From Candidatus Marinarcus aquaticus (GTDB lineage: Bacteria; Campylobacterota; Campylobacteria; Campylobacterales; Arcobacteraceae), in assembly GCF_004116335.1 (NCBI RefSeq), contig NZ_PDKN01000005.1, positions 124,001-188,000 of the forward strand: a DNA stretch of 64,000 nt, read 5' to 3'. Made by a program: the position numbers and the translations under genes. This document shows, piece by piece, positions 36,174 to 45,199 of the stretch; the first letter of the stretch is position 1; each line of letters opens with the position of its first letter. A model generated the notes under the pieces. It saw nothing but the letters and a program-made list of their open reading frames with translations, did no database searches and had not been told where the DNA came from.

Positions 36174-38063
36174 CTACTGTCCTATTAGTGTGTTGTAAAG
36201 ATATAAGAATGTACAACTCATACCTATAAGCATATACAATGCATAAAATCTTACGTTTGCATTTTGTAAAAACGCAAGTTTTTTACCGAATTCGATAAAC
36301 TCTCGGCTGACCATCATAATAAAACCATCCACAATTTTGTCATCCACAACTTTGTCGAAGAATTGACTCACTTTTTGTAAAGATTTTACAAACAGAATGT
36401 CATATAACTCATCAATGTAGAATTTGTTTCCAATGATGCCATCCTCTTTCTCTTCTACAGATACATCATATTTACCATATTTTAAGTACGCCACTAAAAT
36501 ACCAAGTGACGCAACCACGATACTTGATAACATCAAGATATACTCTGTAGCGTGCGACATGTGTAACTCAATCGAGTTGGTTTGTGCCAACCATGTATCG
36601 ACCATATGACTTCCACCAAAAATGGCTGGAAAGTTTAAGAACCCTGCAAACACTGCCCCAATAGCTAAGACTAAAAGAGGGAAGGTGATGGTTTTATCAG
36701 TTGATGCATAGTGTACGTCATGACCATTTGGCGCAACGAATACAACAAAATACAATCGGAACATATAAAATGCTGTTAAGAATGCCGTGAAAATACCAAT
36801 TCCATAGAGAACAAACTCACCCTCTTGGTATGCTGCAGCTAAAATTGCATCTTTTGAGAAGAATCCAGAAAATGGAGGAATACCTGAAATCGCAATGACC
36901 CCAATTAAAAAAGTTGCTTTTACAATGGGTTGGTACACTCTGTGTTGAGCCATTTTGAAGATGTTTTGTTCGTGGTGTAGAGCTAAAATAGCTGCACCTG
37001 CTCCCATGAACAGCATCGCTTTAAAAAAGGCGTGTGTGAATACATGGAAAAGCCCTGAACTGTAAAAACCAAGACCCACAGCAATAAACATATAGCCCAA
37101 CTGACTCATTGTAGAGTAAGCAAGAATCTTTTTAATATCCGTTTGTCGTGTTGCAATCACGGCTGCAAGCAGTGCTGAAATGGCGCCAATGTATGAAATG
37201 AACAATCCAATGTCTTCCACTCCTGTATATAAGAAGTGGAAACGTGCCACCATATATACCCCTGCAGTAACCATGGTTGCTGCGTGAATCAGTGCTGAAA
37301 TTGGTGTTGGACCTGCCATCGCATCTGGAAGCCATACATATAAAGGGACTTGTGCTGATTTACCCATTGCACCCACAAAGAGTAAGAAACCTGCAACAGC
37401 TAACATGCTTCCTGAAGCCAAATCAATGTTTGCTTCCATGTCTGAGAAGCTTAATCCTGTTTTGTTCAATGCGAAGAAGAGTGTAACAACCCCAAGGATA
37501 AACCCAAGATCACCCACACGGTTTGCAATAAACGCTTTATTACCTGCAATAACATTTTGCGCATCGGTGTAATAAAATGAGATAAGCAAGTATGAACAAA
37601 CACCAACGCCTTCCCATCCGATGAAAAGAATAATTGGGTTATCTGCAAGCACAAGGATCAACATTGATGCTAAGAACAAGTTGAAGTAAGCGAAGAATTT
37701 ACCAAACCCTTCATCTCCCTTCATATATCCAACAGCATAGATGTGAATCAACCATCCAACAAACGTAACAAACATTGACATGAAAATTGCAAGGTTATCC
37801 CCTAAGAATTTCATCTCAATGGTTAAACCACCAATGTCCATCCAAGTAAATACAGACTGCTCAAATGTGACCCCAGTCTGGTACATTTGAGTAAATAAGC
37901 ACAGTGTAAAAAGAAAAGCAAGAAACGGAGTTACTGTTCCAATCCAAGCAAACAGTGACTCTGGAAGAGGCTTTCTTTTAATGTGATAGATGTAAAAAGC
38001 TGCATTTAAAATAGAACCAATCAGTGGTGCTAAAATAATCCAAACTAAAAAAGAAGTATGCAT
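36174..38063 (-). CDS. nuoL: NADH-quinone oxidoreductase subunit L
   Basis: A 629-residue subunit: fourteen core helices, then a longer C-terminal part including the lateral helix that runs along the membrane arm. WEGVGVCSYLLISFYYT and PVPLYVWLPDAMAGPTPISA-like sequence (AQVPLYVWLPDAMAGPTPIS) are diagnostic. Start overlaps the nuoK stop by one base. Confidence 0.95.
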   Translation of the reverse strand: MHTSFLVWIILAPLIGSILNAAFYIYHIKRKPLPESLFAWIGTVTPFLAFLFTLCLFTQMYQTGVTFEQSVFTWMDIGGLTIEMKFLGDNLAIFMSMFVTFVGWLIHIYAVGYMKGDEGFGKFFAYFNLFLASMLILVLADNPIILFIGWEGVGVCSYLLISFYYTDAQNVIAGNKAFIANRVGDLGFILGVVTLFFALNKTGLSFSDMEANIDLASGSMLAVAGFLLFVGAMGKSAQVPLYVWLPDAMAGPTPISALIHAATMVTAGVYMVARFHFLYTGVEDIGLFISYIGAISALLAAVIATRQTDIKKILAYSTMSQLGYMFIAVGLGFYSSGLFHVFTHAFFKAMLFMGAGAAILALHHEQNIFKMAQHRVYQPIVKATFLIGVIAISGIPPFSGFFSKDAILAAAYQEGEFVLYGIGIFTAFLTAFYMFRLYFVVFVAPNGHDVHYASTDKTITFPLLVLAIGAVFAGFLNFPAIFGGSHMVDTWLAQTNSIELHMSHATEYILMLSSIVVASLGILVAYLKYGKYDVSVEEKEDGIIGNKFYIDELYDILFVKSLQKVSQFFDKVVDDKIVDGFIMMVSREFIEFGKKLAFLQNANVRFYALYMLIGMSCTFLYLYNTLIGQ

Positions 38064-38374
38064 TATTCTACCTCCTGTTTTAATTCAGTAAAGATATCTG
38101 TATCAAGTTTACCTTTACTTCTAAACAGTAAGATAATCACAGATAAGAAAATAGCTGCTTCTGCTGCAGCAATTGCTACGACCATAATAGAGATGATTTG
38201 TGCATCCATGTTGAAATGGTATCGTGCAAATGTAACCAAGAAGAGGTTGATTGCATTTAACATCAACTCAATGGACATATAAATAATAAAGATGTTTCTT
38301 CGTGCAATGACTCCAATGACTCCAATAGAAAAGAGGATCATAGAGATGGTTGCGTAACCTAATAAACTAGTCAA
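38063..38374 (-). CDS. nuoK: NADH-quinone oxidoreductase subunit K
   Basis: A 103-residue three-helix membrane subunit. The conserved glutamates are in MSIELMLNAINL and AAAEAAIFL. The start is TTG, overlapping the nuoJ stop (TTGA) with AAAGGAG upstream. Confidence 0.95.
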   Translation of the reverse strand: MTSLLGYATISMILFSIGVIGVIARRNIFIIYMSIELMLNAINLFLVTFARYHFNMDAQIISIMVVAIAAAEAAIFLSVIILLFRSKGKLDTDIFTELKQEVE

Positions 38375-38883
38375 TTTAACTCCTTTCTATCTTTTTTCTT
38401 GGCTAATACAATGGCACCCACAAGCGCCACTAAAAGCAAGATTGAAATCAACTCAAATGGTACCAACCACTCTGTAAAGAGTTTTAAACCAAGCTCTTTA
38501 ATTCCACCAAAACCTTCTGCAACAACGGACATGTCTGCTGCAGGCAGTTTTGAAACCGCATCTAAAATCAGTGCATTAATAGGTACCATAATGGCAATAC
38601 CCAAACCAATTAAAAAGTTTCGATTTGGCTCCTTTGGCAGATCCTCTTCATTGATATTTAAGTACATTAAGATGAACAACAACAGCGTTAAGATTGCACC
38701 TGCATACACAATGAGTTGCACCATAAACATAAATGAAGCGCTTAATAATGCAAACAATCCTCCAATTGACAATACTGAGATTAAAAGTCCTAAAGCGGCA
38801 TAAATAGGGCTTTTATATAAAAGCATTGCAATTGCACCGGTAATAGCAAAGAAACCCAGTGCAACAAACATAAAATCAATCAT
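38371..38883 (-). CDS. nuoJ: NADH-quinone oxidoreductase subunit J
   Basis: A 170-residue five-helix membrane subunit. The ATG at 38883 follows GAGGAG inside the end of nuoI and is preferred to the upstream start at 38913. FMVQLIVYAGAILTLLLFILMY is the pi-bulge helix region that is typical of the family. Confidence 0.9.
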   Translation of the reverse strand: MIDFMFVALGFFAITGAIAMLLYKSPIYAALGLLISVLSIGGLFALLSASFMFMVQLIVYAGAILTLLLFILMYLNINEEDLPKEPNRNFLIGLGIAIMVPINALILDAVSKLPAADMSVVAEGFGGIKELGLKLFTEWLVPFELISILLLVALVGAIVLAKKKDRKELN

Positions 38884-39388
38884 TATCAGACTCCTCTTTT
38901 GTGTACGCTTCATGAGACATTAAACGTTTTTTATCGACCACAAAATCTTCTCTTTTATCCCCTGTAAAACTGAAAATTCCTGTGTCCATTCGAATCGCGT
39001 CACACGGACAAGCATCCACACAATAACCACAAAATACACACTCTAAAAGATCAATTTTAAACTCTTTAGGACGTTTTTCAGATACCCCATCGGTTCTCTC
39101 TTCGGCATCAATAAAGATACATTGAGCAGGACAAGCTGTTGCACACATATAACATGCAACACACTTCTCACTTCCATCATCCCATTTAGTCAAACGATGA
39201 ACCCCTCGGTATCGTTCTGTAATATCTGTAGGTTGAACCTCTGGATATTGCAGTGTCTCTAAGTTTGATGTGTCTTTTAAGTTGGTTACGAACTTTTTAA
39301 ATGTCGTCTTCATACCACCTGCAATAGCAGGGATATAGAGTCTGTCTTTTAACGAGCTTCCGTGTCGTTCAATTACTTTTACACCCAT
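38876..39388 (-). CDS. nuoI: NADH-quinone oxidoreductase subunit I
   Basis: A 170-residue iron-sulfur subunit that carries clusters N6a and N6b: CVACYMCATACP and CVFCGYCVDACP. The ATG at 39388 follows AGGAAG and is one base after the nuoH stop. Confidence 0.95.
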   Translation of the reverse strand: MGVKVIERHGSSLKDRLYIPAIAGGMKTTFKKFVTNLKDTSNLETLQYPEVQPTDITERYRGVHRLTKWDDGSEKCVACYMCATACPAQCIFIDAEERTDGVSEKRPKEFKIDLLECVFCGYCVDACPCDAIRMDTGIFSFTGDKREDFVVDKKRLMSHEAYTKEESDND

Positions 39389-39389
39389 A

Positions 39390-40673
39390 TTAACTTCCTG
39401 CGAATACAACAACTAATGCTGTAATAAAAATATTTAATAATGCCAATGGCAACAATACTTTCCAACCAAGCATTTGCAGTTGGTCATATCGAAATCTCAG
39501 TAGCGTCCATCTCACCCAAATAAATACAAAACATACAAAAAAGAATTTCAACATGAATGTACTGATTTGAATCACGGCTGTTGCAATGTTGACACCGTTT
39601 TCACTTAAGCCACTTAAAAAAACATACGCCAAAGAAACCGTAACAACTCCACCAAGACCTAAGAATACTTTGGTCAGAATAGCAGTCTCTTTTGCTCGTG
39701 GGTCATTTGGATTATCCCAAGTGTTGTTTTTTTGCATCCAACCAATGAAAAGAAGTGTTAATACTGGAATTAAAAGAATCAATACCATTAACACGTTGTC
39801 AATGTTGGCTTTAAGTGTTGCTGTGTCCATCCAAGGGATGTGATAACCACCAAGGAACAAAGTGGTAATAAATGCAGCTGATGCACCCATGGCAGCAAAT
39901 TCACCTACTTGGAAAAGACCAAATCTCATTGCAGAGTACTCTGTGTGATACCCAGCAACAATTTCTGACTCACCTTCGGCAATATCAAACGGTGTTCGGT
40001 TGGCTTCAGCAAACGCACACACGATGAAAATAAGAGCAGCTAATGGCTGAATGATAATTCCCCATGATGGTAAGAAACCAAAGAGTAATTCACCTTGTGC
40101 TGTAACCATATCATTTAAGTGAATTGAACCATACGATAAAATCACTGAGATGATTGCTAATGCCATTGAAGCTTCATAAGAGATAACTTGTGCGGTTGTA
40201 CGAATCGAACTTAAAAGACCATACTTACTGTTTGAAGAGTAACCCCCTAGAATGATTCCATAGGTTGCAAGTCCTGCATATGCTAAAAACCACATGATTC
40301 CTAAATGCATTGGAATGGCTTGCATCATATGTGCTTGACCATCAATAAAGAGGGTATCAGCAAATGGAATAACAGCGAATGTTAATAAAGAACAAAAGAA
40401 TACAATTGCAGGCGCAATTGTAAAGAAGAACTTATACTTGATATGTCCTGGAGTAAAGTCCTCTTTAAATACTAGTTTTAACATATCTGCAATACTTTGA
40501 ATCAAACCACCCAGCCTGATACCCGCAATATTACATCGGTTAGGTCCGGTTCGTCCTTGGATGAAACCAGCAACCCGTCTCTCCCACCATACTAAGATGG
40601 GTGTCGTACCAACTGCAAGTTTCACAGCCAGTAGAATGTTAACAATTATGATAATAACTGATACGAAATCCAT
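39390..40673 (-). CDS. nuoH: NADH-quinone oxidoreductase subunit H, enlarged
   Basis: A 427-residue membrane subunit at the quinone site. WERRVAGFIQGRTGPNR and FAEANRTPFDIAEGESEIVAGYHTEYSAMRF (spread over 218-250) are canonical. It is about 100 residues longer than E. coli NuoH (325): the extra sequence lies between FLGGYHIPW and FIWVRWTLLRFRYDQ and seems to hold two more hydrophobic segments. Confidence 0.9.
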   Translation of the reverse strand: MDFVSVIIIIVNILLAVKLAVGTTPILVWWERRVAGFIQGRTGPNRCNIAGIRLGGLIQSIADMLKLVFKEDFTPGHIKYKFFFTIAPAIVFFCSLLTFAVIPFADTLFIDGQAHMMQAIPMHLGIMWFLAYAGLATYGIILGGYSSNSKYGLLSSIRTTAQVISYEASMALAIISVILSYGSIHLNDMVTAQGELLFGFLPSWGIIIQPLAALIFIVCAFAEANRTPFDIAEGESEIVAGYHTEYSAMRFGLFQVGEFAAMGASAAFITTLFLGGYHIPWMDTATLKANIDNVLMVLILLIPVLTLLFIGWMQKNNTWDNPNDPRAKETAILTKVFLGLGGVVTVSLAYVFLSGLSENGVNIATAVIQISTFMLKFFFVCFVFIWVRWTLLRFRYDQLQMLGWKVLLPLALLNIFITALVVVFAGS

Positions 40674-40684
40674 TTTGTTCCTTT

Positions 40685-42103
40685 TTAAAGCATTCTGTTG
40701 ATGGTATCTAAGAACTCTTTCACATCCACACTAGGATTCTCTTTTTTCATTTGTGAAATGACTTCTTGTTTAATGCCATCAACATTGATGTACGTTCCCG
40801 ATTTTTCTAAGAATGATTTGGTTGCAACGGCGATATTTGCAACTTCATTCACAGCTGAGTTATGTGAAGTGAAGTTCACCACAGTTTTCCCCTTGAGTAA
40901 CTCTGTTTTATCTTCAAAATAACTGTTTTCTAGAATGATGATTAAGGTTGAGCTTTGTAAAGCATTATTAAACACCTTTTCATCTTCATTGATGTTGATC
41001 TCTTCAAATGCTTTTCTGTTGCAAGATCGGTCATTGGTATGAAGCAACTCATCTTTAAACGCTTCATCAATGTATTGTGGAGAGTATCCATTAATCGTTG
41101 CTTTTGTTTTTACAGCCAACTCTTGAGCTGCTTTTAACTCTTCGCATGAAAGTGTAGGAGAAACAACAAACAAGATGTTTTGGTTGTCGTTAAGAGCTTT
41201 TACAAATGAAGCTTTGATGTTATTGATGTTCTCTTCACTTTTGTTTAATAAAGAGCTGACAAATCGCTCTTCATTTTCTTGGTGATATGAAAGACGTCCT
41301 GTATCACAAATGAAGTGTCCATTCACTGCCTCATTGACTCGTGGTCGGAATCTGAAAATGGCGTCATCTTCATATTTCCCTTTTCTATGATCCACATGAA
41401 TATTACACCCTTTTGAACACCCATTACAAATCGCTTCAAATGATTCCATGAACCACACTCTTTGTTGGAATCGAAAATCTTTACTTGTTAAAGCTCCCAC
41501 GGGGCATAAATCAACAACGTTCATTGAGTATTCACTTTGAAGTTCCATTCCTGGAAACGTTCCAATCACAGAGTGGTCAGCTCTTGAATGAACACCGAGT
41601 TCATTGGTTTTGGTGACGTTTTTAAAGAATCGAACACAACGTGTACATAAAACACATCGCTCTTGGTCTAACATAACGTTTCGACCTAAGTCAACGCTTT
41701 TGAGTGCATGGTTCTTTTGAACATTCACTCGGTTGACATAAAAACCACTGTCCATATAGTAGTCTTGTAGTTTACATTCACCTGCTTGGTCACATGTTGG
41801 GCAATCAAGAGGGTGGTTTACAAGTTGAAGCTCTAAGATATCTCTTCTTACACCTTCAATTTTTTCACCTTTGGTACGAACAATCATACCCTCTTTAACT
41901 GGTGTATCACATGCAATTTGTGGACGTTTTTGCCCTTCGATTTCCACCATACACATACGACAGTTTCCATCTTTACCAAGGGCTTGGTGATAACAAAAGT
42001 GGGGAATATGAATATTCTCCTTTATCAAAGCATCAATAAGTAAACTCCCTTTTGCTGCTTCTAACTCTTGATCATTTACTGATATCTTAACCATTTCACC
42101 CAT
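40685..42103 (-). CDS. nuoG: NADH-quinone oxidoreductase subunit G, short form
   Basis: A 472-residue subunit. It has the 2Fe-2S domain (Cys37, 48, 51, 65), the His97-Cys101-Cys104-Cys110 cluster, the 4Fe-4S motif CVLCTRC with CPVGAL, and the N7-type motif CNGCSKGC with FICDTGR. After residue 280 only about 190 residues follow, so most of the molybdopterin-like domain is missing (E. coli NuoG is about 908 residues). It lies downstream of gltA. Confidence 0.9.
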   Translation of the reverse strand: MGEMVKISVNDQELEAAKGSLLIDALIKENIHIPHFCYHQALGKDGNCRMCMVEIEGQKRPQIACDTPVKEGMIVRTKGEKIEGVRRDILELQLVNHPLDCPTCDQAGECKLQDYYMDSGFYVNRVNVQKNHALKSVDLGRNVMLDQERCVLCTRCVRFFKNVTKTNELGVHSRADHSVIGTFPGMELQSEYSMNVVDLCPVGALTSKDFRFQQRVWFMESFEAICNGCSKGCNIHVDHRKGKYEDDAIFRFRPRVNEAVNGHFICDTGRLSYHQENEERFVSSLLNKSEENINNIKASFVKALNDNQNILFVVSPTLSCEELKAAQELAVKTKATINGYSPQYIDEAFKDELLHTNDRSCNRKAFEEININEDEKVFNNALQSSTLIIILENSYFEDKTELLKGKTVVNFTSHNSAVNEVANIAVATKSFLEKSGTYINVDGIKQEVISQMKKENPSVDVKEFLDTINRML

Positions 42104-42141
42104 ATTTTGTTATCTCCTTTTGACCGTTTAAAAAAAATTTA

Positions 42142-43428
42142 TTATTTACCTGTATATAATTGTCTTGGTCTTGCAATTCTGTGTGCTGGATCTTGTTTTA
42201 ATTCTGACCATTGTGTAATCCATCCTACGGTTCTACCAATAACGAAGATTGGTGTAAACATCTCTACTGGAATTCGAAGTGCTGTTAAAATAACACCTGA
42301 ATAGAAGTCGATGTTTGGATACAATCCTCTGTCTTTGAAGTAGTCATCTTTAAGTGCTGCTTCTTCAACTGCTGCTGCGACGTCTAACAGTTGAGAGTCA
42401 AGATTTAACTCTTCTCTTAATTTGTCTTGTAACCCTTTTAAAGTCTCTGCTCTTGGGTCCCTGTTTTTATAAACTCGGTGACCAAATCCCATCAATCTGA
42501 ATGGATCATTTTTGTCTTTTGCTTTTGCAATGTATGAAGGCACGTTTTTAACATCCCCAATCATTCGTAATTGATCCATCACTTTTTCATTGGCACCACC
42601 GTGAGCAGATCCCCATAATGCAGCAATACCCGAAGCAATAGCCACATATGGGTGCGCTTCAGTTGAAGCAACGTTTCTAACAGTTGTTGTAGAGGCATTT
42701 TGCTCATGATCCGCATGCAGTGTAAAAATAGCATCTAATGCATCCACTTCAACTTGTTTGATTTCATCTTTTAAGCCGTTCCCTAGGTTTTTCATTTTTC
42801 CACCAGGGTAAGCTCTTAACATGTATAAGAAGTTTTCAGTGAAGTATCGGTCTACATCTGGATAAATCATTGGAACCCCAATAGAGTTTCTATAAGCCAT
42901 CGCAGCAATTGTAGGCATTTTTGCTACAATTCTTCTTCTCATCTCTTTAAACTCAGCTTCATCTTCTAAGTTTAAGTGCTCTTTATAAAATGTTGATAAA
43001 GCCATCACTGCTGCACCAAGTGTCGCCATTGGGTGTGCACCATCTGGGAATGCGTCAAAAATTCGTACTAAACCTTCGTTGATGAAAGATCGGTGTCGGA
43101 TCTCTAAATCGAAACCTTTTGACTCTTCAGGAGAAGGTAATCTTCCTCTCATTAATAAGTAACAAACATCTAAATACGAGTGTTTACCAGCAAGCTCTTG
43201 GATTGGGTAACCTCTGTATCTTAACTCTGAATTTTCACCATCAATGAAAGTAATTTTAGATTCACAACTTGCAGTTGACGTATAACCTGGGTCATAAGTG
43301 AACATACCAGAATCTTTATAGAATGTAGAGATATTAACTACGTCTGGTCCTCTTGTACCACTTACAATATCATACTCGTATGATTTACCATTTCTGTTGT
43401 CTGTCAACGTCATTGTATTCTTCGCCAT
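42142..43428 (-). CDS. gltA: Citrate synthase
   Basis: A 428-residue type II enzyme condensing acetyl-CoA with oxaloacetate. The catalytic His lies in LWGSAHGGANEKV, the second in GFGHRVYKNRDPR. It is set between nuoF and nuoG in the same direction, with 38 and 32 bases on either side, so it is part of the complex I operon and would be co-expressed with it. CAGGAGAAAAAC is a good ribosome binding site. Confidence 0.95.
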   Translation of the reverse strand: MAKNTMTLTDNRNGKSYEYDIVSGTRGPDVVNISTFYKDSGMFTYDPGYTSTASCESKITFIDGENSELRYRGYPIQELAGKHSYLDVCYLLMRGRLPSPEESKGFDLEIRHRSFINEGLVRIFDAFPDGAHPMATLGAAVMALSTFYKEHLNLEDEAEFKEMRRRIVAKMPTIAAMAYRNSIGVPMIYPDVDRYFTENFLYMLRAYPGGKMKNLGNGLKDEIKQVEVDALDAIFTLHADHEQNASTTTVRNVASTEAHPYVAIASGIAALWGSAHGGANEKVMDQLRMIGDVKNVPSYIAKAKDKNDPFRLMGFGHRVYKNRDPRAETLKGLQDKLREELNLDSQLLDVAAAVEEAALKDDYFKDRGLYPNIDFYSGVILTALRIPVEMFTPIFVIGRTVGWITQWSELKQDPAHRIARPRQLYTGK

Positions 43429-43460
43429 GTTTTTCTCCTGTTTATAATTTAATTTTTAAT

Positions 43461-44723
43461 TTATTTAATTTCAGCAATAAATTCATCTCTGAATTTTTGA
43501 ACGATACTTTTAATGATATCTTTAACCGCAGGTGCAAATACACATACTGTTTTACCATTCATGGTTTCACACACATCAAGAATTGTATCTAAGTCCTCTT
43601 CTTTACCGACTCCTTCGATAATTCCTTTAAGAATTTTATCAATCCATCCTGTCCCCTCTCGACAAGGTGTACATTGACCACACGATTCGTGGTGATAAAA
43701 CTCAATCAAGTTCTTCGCAACATCTACCATCGAAGTTCCTTCAGGAATGATCATCATTCCCCCTGTTCCTAACGTTGAACCAATGTCCCACATTGATTCA
43801 TAGTCTAAGTAGGCTTTTTCAACTTCTTCGGCGGTTAAAATAGGGCATGAAGCTCCACCTGGAATAACAGCTTTTAATGTAAGTCCATCTCTCATTCCTC
43901 CACCAATTTCATTGATGACATCCGTCATTTTACAACCATATTGAAGTTCATAAACGCCTGGGTTTTTAACAGGACCACTCATTGCAAACAGCATGGTTCC
44001 TGGCGCTTTTTCTGTCCCATATTTGGTGTATGACTCATAGCCATTTAAAACAATGTTTGGAACAGATGAAATCGTCTCAACGTTATTGACAGTTGCTGGC
44101 ATATCATAGAACCACTCACACTCTTTCCCGTGTGGTTTAAGTCGTGGGTGTCCTCTTTTACCTTCAACGGATTCAATCAGTGCAGACTTTTCCCCACAAA
44201 TATAAGCTCCACCACCTCTATGAACAGTGATGTCCATTCTGAAGTCATATTTGTTCATCACTTTTTCACCAATGATTCCAGCAGTATATGCTTCCTCAAT
44301 GGCTTCATTGAGCCTGTCAATGAACCATTTGTATTCACCTCGAATATAGATAAAAGCATCATGCGCGCCAATGGCGTATGATGAACAGATGATTCCCTCA
44401 ATCAATAAATGCGGGTCATATTGGAAGATTTGTCGGTCTTTAAATGTACCTGGTTCAGACTCATCTCCATTGACGATTAAATATCGTGGTCGCTCATCTA
44501 CTGGTGGCATCAGTTTCCATTTGGGTCCACAGTGTGCACCACCTCCACCTTTTCCTCGTAAACCACTTTTGCAAACCTCTTCGGTTACTTCATCTGGAGC
44601 CATTGTGAAGAGTTTATCGATTGATTCATATCGTCCATGTTTTAATGCCACTTCCAATTTATGTGAATCAGGGATGTCAAAGTTTTTACTTACAATTTTT
44701 ACAATCATCTCATTTGCACCCAT
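43461..44723 (-). CDS. nuoF: NADH-quinone oxidoreductase subunit F with altered NADH pocket
   Basis: A 420-residue flavoprotein. Cluster N3 (SCGQCTPCREG) and the FMN-binding NGDESEPGT region are conserved. The glycine-rich loop reads GKGGGGAHCGPKWKLMPP rather than the usual GRGGAGFPTG-LKWSF, so positions of two Phe that stack on NADH adenine are Ala63 and Leu71. The third aromatic, in KPPFPA of normal NuoF, is Gly199 here (KPHGKE). The EE of CGEETA is EK (178-179). FMN can probably bind, but the normal NADH site is damaged. It overlaps nuoE by one base. Confidence 0.9.
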   Translation of the reverse strand: MGANEMIVKIVSKNFDIPDSHKLEVALKHGRYESIDKLFTMAPDEVTEEVCKSGLRGKGGGGAHCGPKWKLMPPVDERPRYLIVNGDESEPGTFKDRQIFQYDPHLLIEGIICSSYAIGAHDAFIYIRGEYKWFIDRLNEAIEEAYTAGIIGEKVMNKYDFRMDITVHRGGGAYICGEKSALIESVEGKRGHPRLKPHGKECEWFYDMPATVNNVETISSVPNIVLNGYESYTKYGTEKAPGTMLFAMSGPVKNPGVYELQYGCKMTDVINEIGGGMRDGLTLKAVIPGGASCPILTAEEVEKAYLDYESMWDIGSTLGTGGMMIIPEGTSMVDVAKNLIEFYHHESCGQCTPCREGTGWIDKILKGIIEGVGKEEDLDTILDVCETMNGKTVCVFAPAVKDIIKSIVQKFRDEFIAEIK

Positions 44724-45199
44724 TATTTACACTCCTCAATGATAGTTTTTAACTTATCAACGGTTAAGTTCTCATGATATTGGTGGTTCAATGCAATCAT
44801 TGGTGCTCCACCGCATGCGCCTTGGCACTCCACTTCGCTGAGAGTAAATTTCCCATCGGCGGTTGTTTCGCCTGGTCCAATTCCTAAAGTATCTTTGATG
44901 AATTTTTTCAATTCAGGTGCACCCATGATCATACATGAGAGTGTTTTACACAACTCAATGTGGTATGTACCAATTGGTTTGAGGTTAAACATCGTATAAA
45001 ATGTTGCAAATTCATAGACTTCAATAGGAGATTTTCCCAGTTTGTCTGCAATAAAAATCATGGCATCAGGACTCACCCAACCCTCTTGCTCTTGAACCAA
45101 CCAAAGTCCAGGAAGCATCATTGAATCAATCTTTGGATACTTTTTTGCAATGGTTTGGAATTTTTCTTCGTTCTCTTGCGTAAATGTAAATTTTCCCAT
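44723..45199 (-). CDS. nuoE: NADH-quinone oxidoreductase subunit E
   Basis: A 158-residue thioredoxin-fold subunit with the N1a 2Fe-2S ligands Cys84, Cys89, Cys125 and Cys129 (LCKTLSC and ECQGACGGAPM). It is a partner of NuoF in electron input. It overlaps both neighbours by one base. Confidence 0.95.
   Translation of the reverse strand: MGKFTFTQENEEKFQTIAKKYPKIDSMMLPGLWLVQEQEGWVSPDAMIFIADKLGKSPIEVYEFATFYTMFNLKPIGTYHIELCKTLSCMIMGAPELKKFIKDTLGIGPGETTADGKFTLSEVECQGACGGAPMIALNHQYHENLTVDKLKTIIEECK

Noticed and set aside
40685-42103. NuoG frameshift or truncation error
   Set aside because: The frame ends normally 11 bases before nuoH, with no further NuoG-like sequence in other frames; the short form seems real.
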